Below, piece after piece: positions 39,306 through 49,610 of a stretch of 64,000 nt of DNA. Source of the DNA: Flavobacteriaceae bacterium CG2_30_31_66. Lineage in GTDB: Bacteria > Bacteroidota > Bacteroidia > Flavobacteriales > Flavobacteriaceae. The stretch covers positions 29,998-93,997 of the forward strand of contig MNYM01000034.1 of the NCBI GenBank assembly GCA_001873065.1, in the 5' to 3' direction. Each line of letters opens with the position of its first letter. Position 1 is the stretch's first letter. The notes below the pieces were generated by a model. That model was not told where the DNA came from. It did not search any database and worked only from the letters and a program-made list of their open reading frames with translations. A program made the translations under genes and the position numbers.

Positions 39306-41051
39306 CTACCTTAAATCAAAAGTTGTAAGTTGCTTTTTATCATTTTTAAAGTATAAAATCCCAAATTGATCATCCACTTCGTATGCTGGTTTTCTATCTT
39401 TCAATAATAGTTCAGCAATTTTATTTCCATTGTCTTTGTTCAATTTTACAAGCCCTACTCCATCATTTAATTTGGTAAGAACATATAAAAAGTTTTTAGT
39501 GTTTTTTGTTGCATTGAATCTTTTATTCATTTCTCCCATTAAACCTGTTGCGGCATTGGCACTATATCTTGCATCTTTATAGTTATTATTCATATTTTGA
39601 CCTACACTTTGGCTCATCAATGCTGCTGTAACAGTAACCATCGCAATTTTCCCCAACAAACTTTGACCTGGCGCTTTGAAATACGATTCATAAATGATTT
39701 TTCCATCATACGAAATCAAGGCATTATTTTGTTTAGCACCCAACAAAATTCCATTGTCTCTATACTCAATTCTTAAAGGAGTTTCATTTTCTTTGAAATT
39801 GATATCCATCACTTTTGTGCTACTTCCATCATTTTTGATGAAGAATAATTTAGTACCTGAGCTTACTACAAATCTGTCATTTTTCTTGTCATAAGAGGAA
39901 ATCAAATTGGTTGCTTTTTTGAATTTTGTGGGTTCTTTTGCAAACTCGCCTGTTTTCAAATTGGCAATTCCCATGTCCGAACCAGTGATGTAAAAAATCA
40001 AGTCGTTTTCAAGTAAAACAATGCTTTTAAACCACATTCCAGTTTTGATTTCTTTTTTCAATTGTGTTTTTCCTGTATTTAAATCAAGTGAATTGATCAA
40101 ACCGTTATTGGAAGCATAATATAAATTTGATTCTTTCACCTCTGTAAAATAAATTCCTCCTTTAATGTCCACAGGTTTTTCCCATTTATTTACTCCTGAT
40201 TGTAAATCATACATTTGAAAATACGAATCTTTCGTATCCACCATTTGAATTAAAAGACCTTGTGGAGTAATTGAAAGTGCTTGTGTAATTGCTTCTAACT
40301 TTTCTGGTTTTTTGGTAGTTCTTTTTCCTGAATTGTCAATTTTGTGCAATAATGATTTTTTTTCATCACTTTCAGTTACAAAAAACAAGCCTTTTTCACT
40401 ATCTGTAATGACTGAAATATAAGGAGTTGCTTTGTCTAAATCATCATAAACCCAATCAATATTGAACGTTTTTTTGTCAACACACACAATTCCTTTTTCA
40501 GTTCTTACAAACAATTTTCCATTAGATTCATAGTATTTGGTAACATCAATATAAGCACCCATTGTTTTTTTGTCAGTAAAACTTACGGTATTTTCATTTT
40601 TAAGTGTTTCCATATCGAAAACGCCCAATGAATATCCTTTTGCAGTTCCTCCAAGCATGTAGATTTTTTGATAGGTATAATCAGGATGCACCATAAAAAC
40701 GCTTCCCCAACCATCTTTTGAAGAATTGAAAACCTCTTTTCCAGTAAAATAGTTCAAAATTACTTTTGAGTAACCTCTTGTTAAAACTACATAAGGCAGA
40801 TTATCAAGCAATGTCAATTCTTCTGGTTTAATTTTTCCAAATGCTTTGAATTGAAAAACCACATTTTTGTTGTGGGCTTCAATGGCTGTTAATCCATCAG
40901 AAGTGCCTACAAGTAGCATTCCTCCTGGAGCAACTCTCATGGTTTCAACATTTCCATCCATAGAAAATACGTTGCTTTCTTTGATGGTATTTTGTGCGTT
41001 TAAAGTGATTGCTGATACGAATAATAGCAACAGTAGTTGTAATGATTTCAT
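39306..41051 (-). CDS. Exported PQQ-like beta-propeller protein
   Basis: Signal peptide MKSLQLLLLLFVSAITLNAQ; repeated WD/PQQ-like blades. Confidence 0.65.
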   Translation of the reverse strand: MKSLQLLLLLFVSAITLNAQNTIKESNVFSMDGNVETMRVAPGGMLLVGTSDGLTAIEAHNKNVVFQFKAFGKIKPEELTLLDNLPYVVLTRGYSKVILNYFTGKEVFNSSKDGWGSVFMVHPDYTYQKIYMLGGTAKGYSLGVFDMETLKNENTVSFTDKKTMGAYIDVTKYYESNGKLFVRTEKGIVCVDKKTFNIDWVYDDLDKATPYISVITDSEKGLFFVTESDEKKSLLHKIDNSGKRTTKKPEKLEAITQALSITPQGLLIQMVDTKDSYFQMYDLQSGVNKWEKPVDIKGGIYFTEVKESNLYYASNNGLINSLDLNTGKTQLKKEIKTGMWFKSIVLLENDLIFYITGSDMGIANLKTGEFAKEPTKFKKATNLISSYDKKNDRFVVSSGTKLFFIKNDGSSTKVMDINFKENETPLRIEYRDNGILLGAKQNNALISYDGKIIYESYFKAPGQSLLGKIAMVTVTAALMSQSVGQNMNNNYKDARYSANAATGLMGEMNKRFNATKNTKNFLYVLTKLNDGVGLVKLNKDNGNKIAELLLKDRKPAYEVDDQFGILYFKNDKKQLTTFDLR

Positions 41052-41177
41052 AATTTTTAGTTTTTTAAAAATAGGATTAGTGTGTTTTTTTTAGTTTTTT
41101 TGAAGTAAAGATGTCCTAGCTTATCGAAATAAGCGATGAATTTGATTTAAAAAAATGTCAGAATTATTGGGGAATTG

Positions 41178-42048
41178 TTAGTTAAACCATTTCTTTTTCA
41201 TAGCAATTTTGATAGCCGCAGTTTTGTTTGATACATGCAATTTATCATAAATATTTGCGATGTGTTTGCGAACAGTATGAGGACTTATAAATAGTTTTTC
41301 AGCAATTTCTTTATAGTTCAATCCTAAGACAATTTCTTGTAAAATTTCCATTTCTCTTGAGGATAAATAATCAATAGTTTCTTGATTATTCTCAGAGATT
41401 GTTGAAGTTAGTTTTTCTGAAATACGCAACATTTCTAATGTTTTTTTGGCAACTATTGGCGACATTGGCACAGTTCCTTCGTTGATTCACTCCAATCGAT
41501 TCATAGGTTTTTTCCAATCCACGTTGATTTTGATAAGCAAGAAAAATCTTTTCAGCACGTTTTAAATCTTCAATTGCCTCCTTATTTTTACTAATTGTAT
41601 ATTTTGCTTGCCTCAATTCTCTATAAACATCTGCAAGTTGCAATTCATCTTTATTGTTTAACAAGATTTTTTTAGATTCTTCCAAAGCAACAATTGCTTG
41701 ATTGCCTTTATTCTTAAAAATAAAAAAGCCCGCTTTGATTTTCAAAGACGTCAAAATTCCTTTTTCGTAGTTGATTCTTTTTGATGTTTTGTAGGCTTCA
41801 TTCAAATATTGAAATGTTGATGCGGAATCTTTTCGATGTAATAAAAAAGCAATTTCGTTTTGCAAATCAATTTTCTCGATAACTGATTTGCTTTTAGAAA
41901 GCAACATTTTTAAAGTTTCCAAACTGTTCTCTTACCCTAAACAAGGATTCATTTCAAAGAAACTACTAAAAAAAACCACTGTAAAAAGTAGGGATTTTAA
42001 GTTGCTACAAGCATATTTTTTCGCAATTACAAGGCAATTATCTTTCAT
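41178..42048 (-). pseudogene. Remnant of a TPR sensor kinase / LuxR-type response regulator pair
   Basis: Minus strand: signal peptide MKDNCLVIAKKYACSNLKSLLFTVVFFSSFFEMNPCLG then in-frame TAA (41934-41932), same frame continues as TPR-like ENSLETLKMLLSKSKS...GLEKTYESIGVN, then out of frame NEGTVPMSPIVAKKTLEML + LuxR HTH (LSSREMEILQEIVLGLNYKEIAEKLFISPHTVRKHIANIYDKL). Kinase and receiver domains absent. Confidence 0.85.
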
Positions 42049-42220
42049 TTATATTCTTTTTAAAGTATAGCAATTCAACACGTTAAACAAAAAAACTAAG
42101 AAACAAAAAAAATGACATGAAATGAAAATAGCTCCTTTTTTTTATATTTTTTTGTTGAGAATAATCCATAAAAAATTACAGAACTGAATTTTATATTCTC
42201 AATAAATTCAGCATAAAATG

Positions 42221-42255
42221 AAAAAAGTATCGCCCAAAGTGCGATACTATTTTAC
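42221..42255 (-). terminator. Inverted repeat, possible terminator
   Basis: AAAAAAGTATCGC-CCAAAGT-GCGATACTATTTT. Confidence 0.5.
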
Positions 42256-42317
42256 TAAAAAACATTTTGAAAGCTCCAATTTTATAACTAATCTTGAGAA
42301 GTTTTTAAAACGAAACT

Positions 42318-45020
42318 ATGAACGAGCATCCATACCAAAAAATTACCAATGACAGGCTTTTTATCATCAATTGTTATGTTGAAATGTTGTCTAGAATCAA
42401 TGAAACCAAAATTATTCAATTGATTGAAAGCAATCCCGAAGATTTTTCAGTGATTGAAAATGACACTATTTCTATTGAAAAAATAGTACAATCTTTGAGT
42501 ATTTATTTTCAATTAATAACATTAGTTGAAGAAAATGCGGCAACCCAATATCGCAGAAAAATGGAAACTCAAGAGAAAATTTCTTCTATTAGAGGTTCAT
42601 GGGGTGAAGCATTTCAAAGTTGGAAAAACCAAGGAATTAAGGAAGAAATGATGTTGGAAGCAATTTCAAAAACTGTAGTAATTCCTGTATTGACAGCGCA
42701 TCCAACAGAAGCAAAAAGAGTGACAGTAATTGAAATTCATCGAGAATTATACTTGCTTTTAGTGCAAAGAGAAAACAATTCGTTTAGTAAAATTGAACAA
42801 AATAACATCAAAGAAAATATCATCAATTTACTTGAAAGATGGTGGCGAACTGGCGAAATTTATCTTGAAAAACCAAGTATCAGAGACGAAAGAGCAAATA
42901 CCATTTACTATTTACGAAAAGTTTTTCCAGCTGTTTTAAAGCAAAGTGACCAACAACTCAAAGGTTCTTGGATTGAGATGGGTTTGAACCCAAACAAAAT
43001 TAAAAATCCTGATTATTTTCCTAAAATCAATTTTGGAAGTTGGGTTGGAGGTGATAGAGATGGTCATCCACTAGTGACACCAACAATCACTCAAGAAACG
43101 CTTTTATTGCACAGAAAAAATGCTTTATCACTTTTAAAAACCCATTTAGTAACTTTGGTAAGCAAACTTTCTGTTTCAGCAGTAAGCAATCCTGTACCTT
43201 TTTTATTGTCAGAAGCTATCCACAAAAAAGCTGTTGCTTTGGGTGATGCAGGAATAAAAGCCATTCATAGAAACCCTTATGAACCTTGGAGACAGTATGT
43301 TAGCTTAGTTTTAGTACAATTAGAAAACACCATTTTAGGCAAAAATACAGATGCAAATGCGCATTATAAATCCAGCAAAAATTTGGCTGATGATGTACGT
43401 TTTTTAAGAACTATTTTAAATGAAAATGGTTTAAAAGGTTTGTCAGAAGATTTATTATTCCCAATTGAAAGAGCTGTTCATTGTTTTGGATTTCATTTGG
43501 CAACGTTAGATATCAGACAAAATAGTGCTTTTCATGACAAAGCGATTTCTCAAATTTTAAAATCAAATGGCGAAAAAGAAGTAGATTTTGAAAATTGGAA
43601 TGAAGAAAAACGAGTAAATTTCCTAAACTCATTGCTAGAAAACAATACTCTAATTACTGATATCACTGTTTCTTATGGCGTTGAAGCTGACAATGTTTTG
43701 GATTGTTATAGAGTGGTTCGCAACCATATCAATCAATTTGGATCGGCTGGAATTGGCGCATTTATTGTAAGTATGACTCGAAATTTGAGTGATTTATTAG
43801 TCGTATATCTTTTGATGCGCGAAACACAATTATTGAATACAGATATCAAAGTAGTTCCTTTATTAGAAACTATTGAAGATTTGGAAAATGGTCCAAAAAT
43901 TCTTGAAAGATTTTTACAACACCCGATTACACAACAACGTTCAAAGTTGGTTTCTCATCAACAAGAAGTGATGTTAGGTTATAGTGATAGTAATAAAGAT
44001 GGAGGAACCATAGCTAGCAAATGGAATTTATTCAAAGCTGAAAAAGAGTTGGCTGCAATTGGCAGAAAAAACAACACAGAAGTTTACTTTTTTCATGGAG
44101 CTGGAGGAACAATAAGTAGAGGTGGAGGAAAATATCATCGTTTTTTAGAGAGTATGCCATCAAATACAGTGAATAATACTATTAAAATTACGGTTCAAGG
44201 AGAAACAATTGCGCAACTTTTTGGAAATCCACTAACGGCAACTTACAATTTAAACGCACTTGCCTCGGGAGTTGCAAAGCAATATATTGAGAGTTTGATG
44301 TCTAAAAATGACAAGTATTATCCAGTGGAAACTATGGAATTTTTGGCGCAAAAATCATTTGAACATTATAGAGATTTTATTGATACGCCTGGTTTTATTG
44401 ATTTTTTTAGCAAAGCAACCTGTATTGACGTTTTGGAAAAAAGCAAAATTGGTTCAAGACCAGCAAGAAGAACGGGCACAAGAACCTTGAATGATTTAAG
44501 AGCCATTCCTTGGGTTTTTAGTTGGAACCTTTCAAGAATTACACTTACAGGGTGGTATGGTTTGGGAGCCGCTTTGAAGAGGTTGAAAGAAGAAAAACCA
44601 GCTGCTTTTGAAGAACTTAAAAAGAATGCGAATGATTGGACGTTCTTAAAGTTTTTAATGATTCAGACAGAAACAAATTTGATTCTTTCAGATGTTGACA
44701 TCATGAAATTGTATGCAGAATTGGATGAAAATGATTCAGAAAAAAACCTGTTCATGAATAAAATATTAAAAGATCATCAAAATGGATTTGAGATGATTGC
44801 GGAACTTTTTGGCGAAAATGCAATAACTAGAAGAAGCGGACAATATGATAATTTGAATTGGCGTAATCATAAATTACAAATCCTTAACAGACTTCATATT
44901 AAATATTTGAAAAAATGGAGAATTCTGAAGGATGAAAGTAGTCTTGAAAAAGAAAAAATGCTCACAAATTTGTTGAGCATCATCAATTCATTGTCAAGTG
45001 GATTAAAAAATACCGGTTGA
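42318..45020 (+). CDS. ppc: Phosphoenolpyruvate carboxylase (divergent)
   Basis: LTAHPTEA, MLGYSDSNKDGG, FHGAGGTISRGGG, LRAIPWVFSW, C-terminal KNTG. Confidence 0.9.
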   Translation: MNEHPYQKITNDRLFIINCYVEMLSRINETKIIQLIESNPEDFSVIENDTISIEKIVQSLSIYFQLITLVEENAATQYRRKMETQEKISSIRGSWGEAFQSWKNQGIKEEMMLEAISKTVVIPVLTAHPTEAKRVTVIEIHRELYLLLVQRENNSFSKIEQNNIKENIINLLERWWRTGEIYLEKPSIRDERANTIYYLRKVFPAVLKQSDQQLKGSWIEMGLNPNKIKNPDYFPKINFGSWVGGDRDGHPLVTPTITQETLLLHRKNALSLLKTHLVTLVSKLSVSAVSNPVPFLLSEAIHKKAVALGDAGIKAIHRNPYEPWRQYVSLVLVQLENTILGKNTDANAHYKSSKNLADDVRFLRTILNENGLKGLSEDLLFPIERAVHCFGFHLATLDIRQNSAFHDKAISQILKSNGEKEVDFENWNEEKRVNFLNSLLENNTLITDITVSYGVEADNVLDCYRVVRNHINQFGSAGIGAFIVSMTRNLSDLLVVYLLMRETQLLNTDIKVVPLLETIEDLENGPKILERFLQHPITQQRSKLVSHQQEVMLGYSDSNKDGGTIASKWNLFKAEKELAAIGRKNNTEVYFFHGAGGTISRGGGKYHRFLESMPSNTVNNTIKITVQGETIAQLFGNPLTATYNLNALASGVAKQYIESLMSKNDKYYPVETMEFLAQKSFEHYRDFIDTPGFIDFFSKATCIDVLEKSKIGSRPARRTGTRTLNDLRAIPWVFSWNLSRITLTGWYGLGAALKRLKEEKPAAFEELKKNANDWTFLKFLMIQTETNLILSDVDIMKLYAELDENDSEKNLFMNKILKDHQNGFEMIAELFGENAITRRSGQYDNLNWRNHKLQILNRLHIKYLKKWRILKDESSLEKEKMLTNLLSIINSLSSGLKNTG

Positions 45021-45057
45021 AAAATGATAGCTAAATATTGATTAATAAATTCAAAAA

Positions 45058-46161
45058 TTAATCAATATTAAGTTTTTTCTTAATGGCATTAAAAAATAAT
45101 AGGATTTTGTTATAAAAAAACTGATTTGTTTTGGTGTAATTTAGTGCAATAACGCAAACTACCACCCAAAAAGTAAGTGCTCCAAAAACGGCTTCCCAAG
45201 GTTGCAATGTTTTGCCAATCAATCTATTCAACCCAAAACCTGTGATACTTCCATATATAATAATGAAATGAATCACATAAATTGACAGGGTTTTTTGACC
45301 AATTTTTAAAATTAAAAAATGTTTTAAAACATCCTCAAGAAGATAAAAAATAGCGAAATAAACTAAGACATCTCCCAATCTTTTGAAAAGATAATTGTAA
45401 CCTGCACTCAATCTAAATATTTCAATATTTGTTAGTTGATTTAAAAAATATAGAAAATGTGTTGAAAACTGAATTAAGAAAACTCCTAATACTAAAAATC
45501 CAATAATAATATATTTCTTAAAAGTATTGTGCTCTAAAAAACGGTAAAATATTGTAGAAATAAATCCGCCAAAAGCCACATAACCAAACCAAGGTAAAAT
45601 TGTAAAAACAGATTGATTTGCCAAAGTAAAATAATTCGCAACCGCCAATGGTAAATGATTGATCTCAAGATTACGATACCAAGGTTCTGCTAAGAAAATA
45701 AAAATTCCTAAAAACAACAAAACCAATGAAAACACTAATGTTTTTTTGAAGGTAACCATGTACAATAATATAATCATGATTAAAGAAAGACCTATACATT
45801 GCAATACATCAACTGTTAGCCAATAAGTTCCGAAATTACCTTTAAACCATTCAAAAATTGGAATCCTCAGGAGATAACCAATTCCAATCAACATGAAGCC
45901 TCTGATGATTCCTTTTTTTATTCTCAAATGAGCTTCTCCTTTTTGTTTCGCTTTGATTAATAAATAAGTAAAAATTAACCCAGAAATGGTAAAGAAAATA
46001 GGAGCTGTAATTCCTCTAAAATAAGACCAAATCCTGAAAGCAGTATAATCATCACTTCGAAATTGTGGATCTAATAAAGTATCAATAAAATGTCCTTGCA
46101 ACATCATTAAAATAGCAATTGCACGCACTGAATCAATAAAAAAAAGTCTTTTAGTCTTCAA
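45058..46161 (-). CDS. Heparan-alpha-glucosaminide N-acetyltransferase-like (DUF1624) membrane protein
   Basis: RLFFIDSVRAIAILMMLQGHFIDTLL, ~10 TM segments, FRGITAPIFFTISGLIFTYLL. Confidence 0.75.
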   Translation of the reverse strand: MKTKRLFFIDSVRAIAILMMLQGHFIDTLLDPQFRSDDYTAFRIWSYFRGITAPIFFTISGLIFTYLLIKAKQKGEAHLRIKKGIIRGFMLIGIGYLLRIPIFEWFKGNFGTYWLTVDVLQCIGLSLIMIILLYMVTFKKTLVFSLVLLFLGIFIFLAEPWYRNLEINHLPLAVANYFTLANQSVFTILPWFGYVAFGGFISTIFYRFLEHNTFKKYIIIGFLVLGVFLIQFSTHFLYFLNQLTNIEIFRLSAGYNYLFKRLGDVLVYFAIFYLLEDVLKHFLILKIGQKTLSIYVIHFIIIYGSITGFGLNRLIGKTLQPWEAVFGALTFWVVVCVIALNYTKTNQFFYNKILLFFNAIKKKLNID

Positions 46162-46533
46162 ATCTCAATTATTGGAATACGAATATAGAACATATTTTCT
46201 TTAAATTAATAAAGTTTTCACAATAAAGGCAGTAACATTTTTTAATAAAACTTCAAAATTAAAAAAAGTTTATTGTAGAATTTTGACTAAAATCTAAAGA
46301 AATAAACAATACAAAGTTTCATCGTAAAATATATTTAATTACCTATAAATCATTATATTGAAATAGACATTTCGTGTTTTTTATTTCAAAATTTTGTAAT
46401 TTAGTGGTGCAAACCTTTGTTTAAAAGGTAGAAAAAATCTACAAAAAAAAATAAAATTATTTTGCTAGACTTTGGCAGAATACTTCCAATTTATTTTATC
46501 TTTTGACGCTTTAAAACTAAACTTATAAATGAG

Positions 46534-46770
46534 TTATTTCCCTTTCTTTTTTGCCCTAGACCTTTCAATTGTTGCAATTCGATATTTCTCATCAGTATGA
46601 TATCTATTTCTTGCGTTTTCTAAGGTTTTTAAATGGTATTTTGAATCTTCTTTATAACGTTCACTGTAAGTTTTTTTCGCTTTTTCTCTAAATTCTTTAT
46701 CTTCCTTATATTTTTCTTTTAATTTTTTTAAAATCTTTTCTTTATTTTTTTGGTACCAAGAATTAGACAT
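46534..46770 (-). CDS. Small basic repeat protein
   Basis: 78 aa with ~19-aa internal repeats: KYKEDKEFREKAKKTYSE / RYKEDSKYHLKTLENARN / RYHTDEKYRIATIERSR. Confidence 0.65.
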   Translation of the reverse strand: MSNSWYQKNKEKILKKLKEKYKEDKEFREKAKKTYSERYKEDSKYHLKTLENARNRYHTDEKYRIATIERSRAKKKGK

Positions 46771-46859
46771 AAAATCAGGCTTTAAAATATTATAAATTAA
46801 ATAAATTACTCAAAAAATCAATTTTTTAATAACAGATTTTTTTTATAATTGCAATCATG

Positions 46860-47504
46860 CTAATATAACACTTTTCGTAAATCAATCACTTTTGAAGATT
46901 TGGCAGGTATTTTACGCACAAATTCTATTTTGTTAGGCGCTATAAAATCTACTTTTGATACATCACCCAAATATTCAATGATATATCCATATTCGGTATA
47001 GGTTCTCTCTCTTCGTCCAGTTAAGCTAAAATCGGTTTTGCCATTAATAGAAACTTGAACTGGTTCTCCTTTTTTTAACGAACATAGTTTATGGTCATTT
47101 CTGTTAGGTTCACCAATATAGGATTTGTTGGTATCGTATTTTAACATCAATTCAAATTCACCGAAGTTGGTTTTTTCGATGCTGAAAATCTCAAAATTCC
47201 ACACATTATTTTCTTTGTTAAAAGTAAACAATTCTGGAAGAATCTTAGTAGTTTCTCTTTCAATCAACAAATTCTTTTCGCTATAATTTTGATGAATAAC
47301 ATCTTGAATAATAAAAGATTGTATTCTATTGAGTTGTGTGTTTTCTCGAACAATCTCAGGTAAAAAAAGTTGTTCGTCGTGAATAAATCCTGAATGTGAA
47401 ATGAGTTGAGATTCCCATTTGGAGAATGAATTCCTAATCTCAGTTGAATAAACTGATTTCGGAAAACGAGCTAGTTTTTTATAAAAGTGGAAAACGTGCA
47501 TCAT
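46860..47504 (-). CDS. Hypothetical protein
   Basis: 214 aa intact ORF; 4 bp from the TSUP gene. Confidence 0.65.
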   Translation of the reverse strand: MMHVFHFYKKLARFPKSVYSTEIRNSFSKWESQLISHSGFIHDEQLFLPEIVRENTQLNRIQSFIIQDVIHQNYSEKNLLIERETTKILPELFTFNKENNVWNFEIFSIEKTNFGEFELMLKYDTNKSYIGEPNRNDHKLCSLKKGEPVQVSINGKTDFSLTGRRERTYTEYGYIIEYLGDVSKVDFIAPNKIEFVRKIPAKSSKVIDLRKVLY

Positions 47505-47508
47505 ATAA

Positions 47509-48369
47509 TTAAGAGCTTAAGATAAGTTGAAATCCTGAAAATATCAGTAATATTTCGACTAGCAAAATAAATTTTTCTTTGTTTATATTTTCAATGAGTT
47601 TTTTTCCTGTCCAACTTCCTAAAATCATTGCAACACCAATAAAAAGTCCGTAGTATAATTCTGATTGTCTAATAAGTGAATATTTGTTATAAACAATTGT
47701 TTTGGTCAGGTGCATTGCTAGTGCAGTAAATGCTTCACTTGCGATGTAAGCGGTTGCTGACAAGTTGAGTCCAAGAAAAAAAGCAGCCCCAAGTGGTCCT
47801 GCACTTCCTGCAAGACCAGATAAAAAACCTGTCAATCCACCACCTAAAAACATCTCTTTTTCACCAATTTGAATTTTTTTAATTTTTGATCTGCGATAAA
47901 TGACAATCAAAATCAAAAAAACACCAATCCCAATTTTGATTTTGTTAGTATTAATATCCATAAAAAGATAGCTTCCTAAAATTGTCAATGGAATTGCCGT
48001 AATTACAAAATAAATTATTGGTTTCCATTGTAAGTCGTTTCTGCCGAACCAAACTCTTGAAGCGTTTCCGAAAATTTGTCCAATTGTCAGGATTGGGACA
48101 GCAGCATTGATACCAACAATTCTTATTAAAAAAGGAAGTAAAACCAAAGCACCACCAAAACCTGCAGCTCCCGAAATTGTTGCTGCAAGAAACGAAATTG
48201 AGAACATTATGAATAATTCAAGAATCATTTTTTTTTGATCAACAATTTTTTCACTCTTGATTGTATGAAAATGCTTACAATAATAATGAGATTTACTGAA
48301 GGATAAAAACATAATACTAATAAAATTTGAAGCCCAACAGCATTTCTGCATCAAATAAACTAAATCCAT
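47509..48369 (-). CDS. TauE/SafE (TSUP) family permease
   Basis: SFLAATISGAAGFGGALVLLPFL, GFLSGLAGSAGPLGAAFFLGLNL. True start may be near MILELFIMFSISF. Confidence 0.85.
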   Translation of the reverse strand: MDLVYLMQKCCWASNFISIMFLSFSKSHYYCKHFHTIKSEKIVDQKKMILELFIMFSISFLAATISGAAGFGGALVLLPFLIRIVGINAAVPILTIGQIFGNASRVWFGRNDLQWKPIIYFVITAIPLTILGSYLFMDINTNKIKIGIGVFLILIVIYRRSKIKKIQIGEKEMFLGGGLTGFLSGLAGSAGPLGAAFFLGLNLSATAYIASEAFTALAMHLTKTIVYNKYSLIRQSELYYGLFIGVAMILGSWTGKKLIENINKEKFILLVEILLIFSGFQLILSS

Positions 48370-48679
48370 CCTGTAAAAATTACATTATAAGAGGAAAACT
48401 ACAGTTACAAATAAAATAATTTCAATCCTAAACGTTAAATTCAAATTACTTCCAGTTGTTTTCACTATTTTTATTACAGTTGCATGTTTTTTGAAAATTA
48501 ATAACAAACGTTCAATAAGTTTTAGTTAAAAATTCAGTGAATTATGATGGTTTGTTAGTTATTTTAAAAGTAAACATAAATTTTAGTGTTTCTTTATAAA
48601 TGGTAAATGTTAATGAGGTTTTTAATTTAATTAAAAAACATAAAAGAAATTAAAATAAATTTGTGAACAACAACGCATC

Positions 48680-49498
48680 ATGCAACCAATAAGTAAAAAC
48701 ATCCAAAACCGTTATAAAGGTTTTTTAGAAACGCCTTCTTTGTGGCTAAAAACCTCACTATTGGGGTTACAACCTTTTATTATACCTAAAAAATTTACAA
48801 AAATTTCTATTAAAATAGATGAAAATCAGCGATTAGGAAAATACATAGAGCGGTTTGTTTCTTTTCAATTACGACAAGAAAAAGGAATCGAGATTTTAGC
48901 TGAAAACATTCAAATTCAAAGAGAAAAACTCACATTGGGCGAATTGGATGGTATCCTTTTGAGGAATAACGAGTTGATTCATATTGAGATTGTTTACAAA
49001 TTTTACTTATACGACGAACGTGTTGGACAAGATGAAATAGCCCATTTTATTGGTCCAAACAGGAAAGATTCACTGATTGAAAAACTAAACAAACTCTCTG
49101 AAAAGCAGTTGCCACTACTCCACTCTGACGAAACAAAAAACCATTTAAAATCTATTGGAATTTTGTCAAAAAACATTTCGCAACAGGTCTATTTTAAAGC
49201 GCAACTTTTCATGCCTTTTTCAGAAAAAACACCAAAGCTAAATATCATAAATAATGATTGTATAGCTGGTTTTTATATCAATATTATGAAGTTAAAATTC
49301 CTTGACAATGGCAAGTTTTTTATACCTACGAAAAAAGATTGGTTGGTGATGCCTCATCAACTTGTTTCTTGGATGTCTTTTGAGGATTTTTCAATGAGAG
49401 CCTACGAATTTTTAAAACTGCCATATGCCCCTTTGTGTTGGATTAAATTCAAAAATGGTGAGATGAAGAAGTTTTTTTTGGTTTGGTGGAGTTTTTAA
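48680..49498 (+). CDS. DUF1853 family protein
   Basis: LGKYIERFVSFQLRQEKGIEIL, TLGELDGILL...IHIEIVYKFYLYD, FIGPNRKDSLIEKLNKL. Confidence 0.8.
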   Translation: MQPISKNIQNRYKGFLETPSLWLKTSLLGLQPFIIPKKFTKISIKIDENQRLGKYIERFVSFQLRQEKGIEILAENIQIQREKLTLGELDGILLRNNELIHIEIVYKFYLYDERVGQDEIAHFIGPNRKDSLIEKLNKLSEKQLPLLHSDETKNHLKSIGILSKNISQQVYFKAQLFMPFSEKTPKLNIINNDCIAGFYINIMKLKFLDNGKFFIPTKKDWLVMPHQLVSWMSFEDFSMRAYEFLKLPYAPLCWIKFKNGEMKKFFLVWWSF

Positions 49499-49610
49499 AA
49501 AGTTTAAAATTTTTGGTTCTAAAGACAATCCAAAGGTTTGTGTTCAAAAAAACTTCAAACCAAAGAAACAACGAACACAATAAAACATTTTTTAGAAAAA
49601 CCTACTACCC

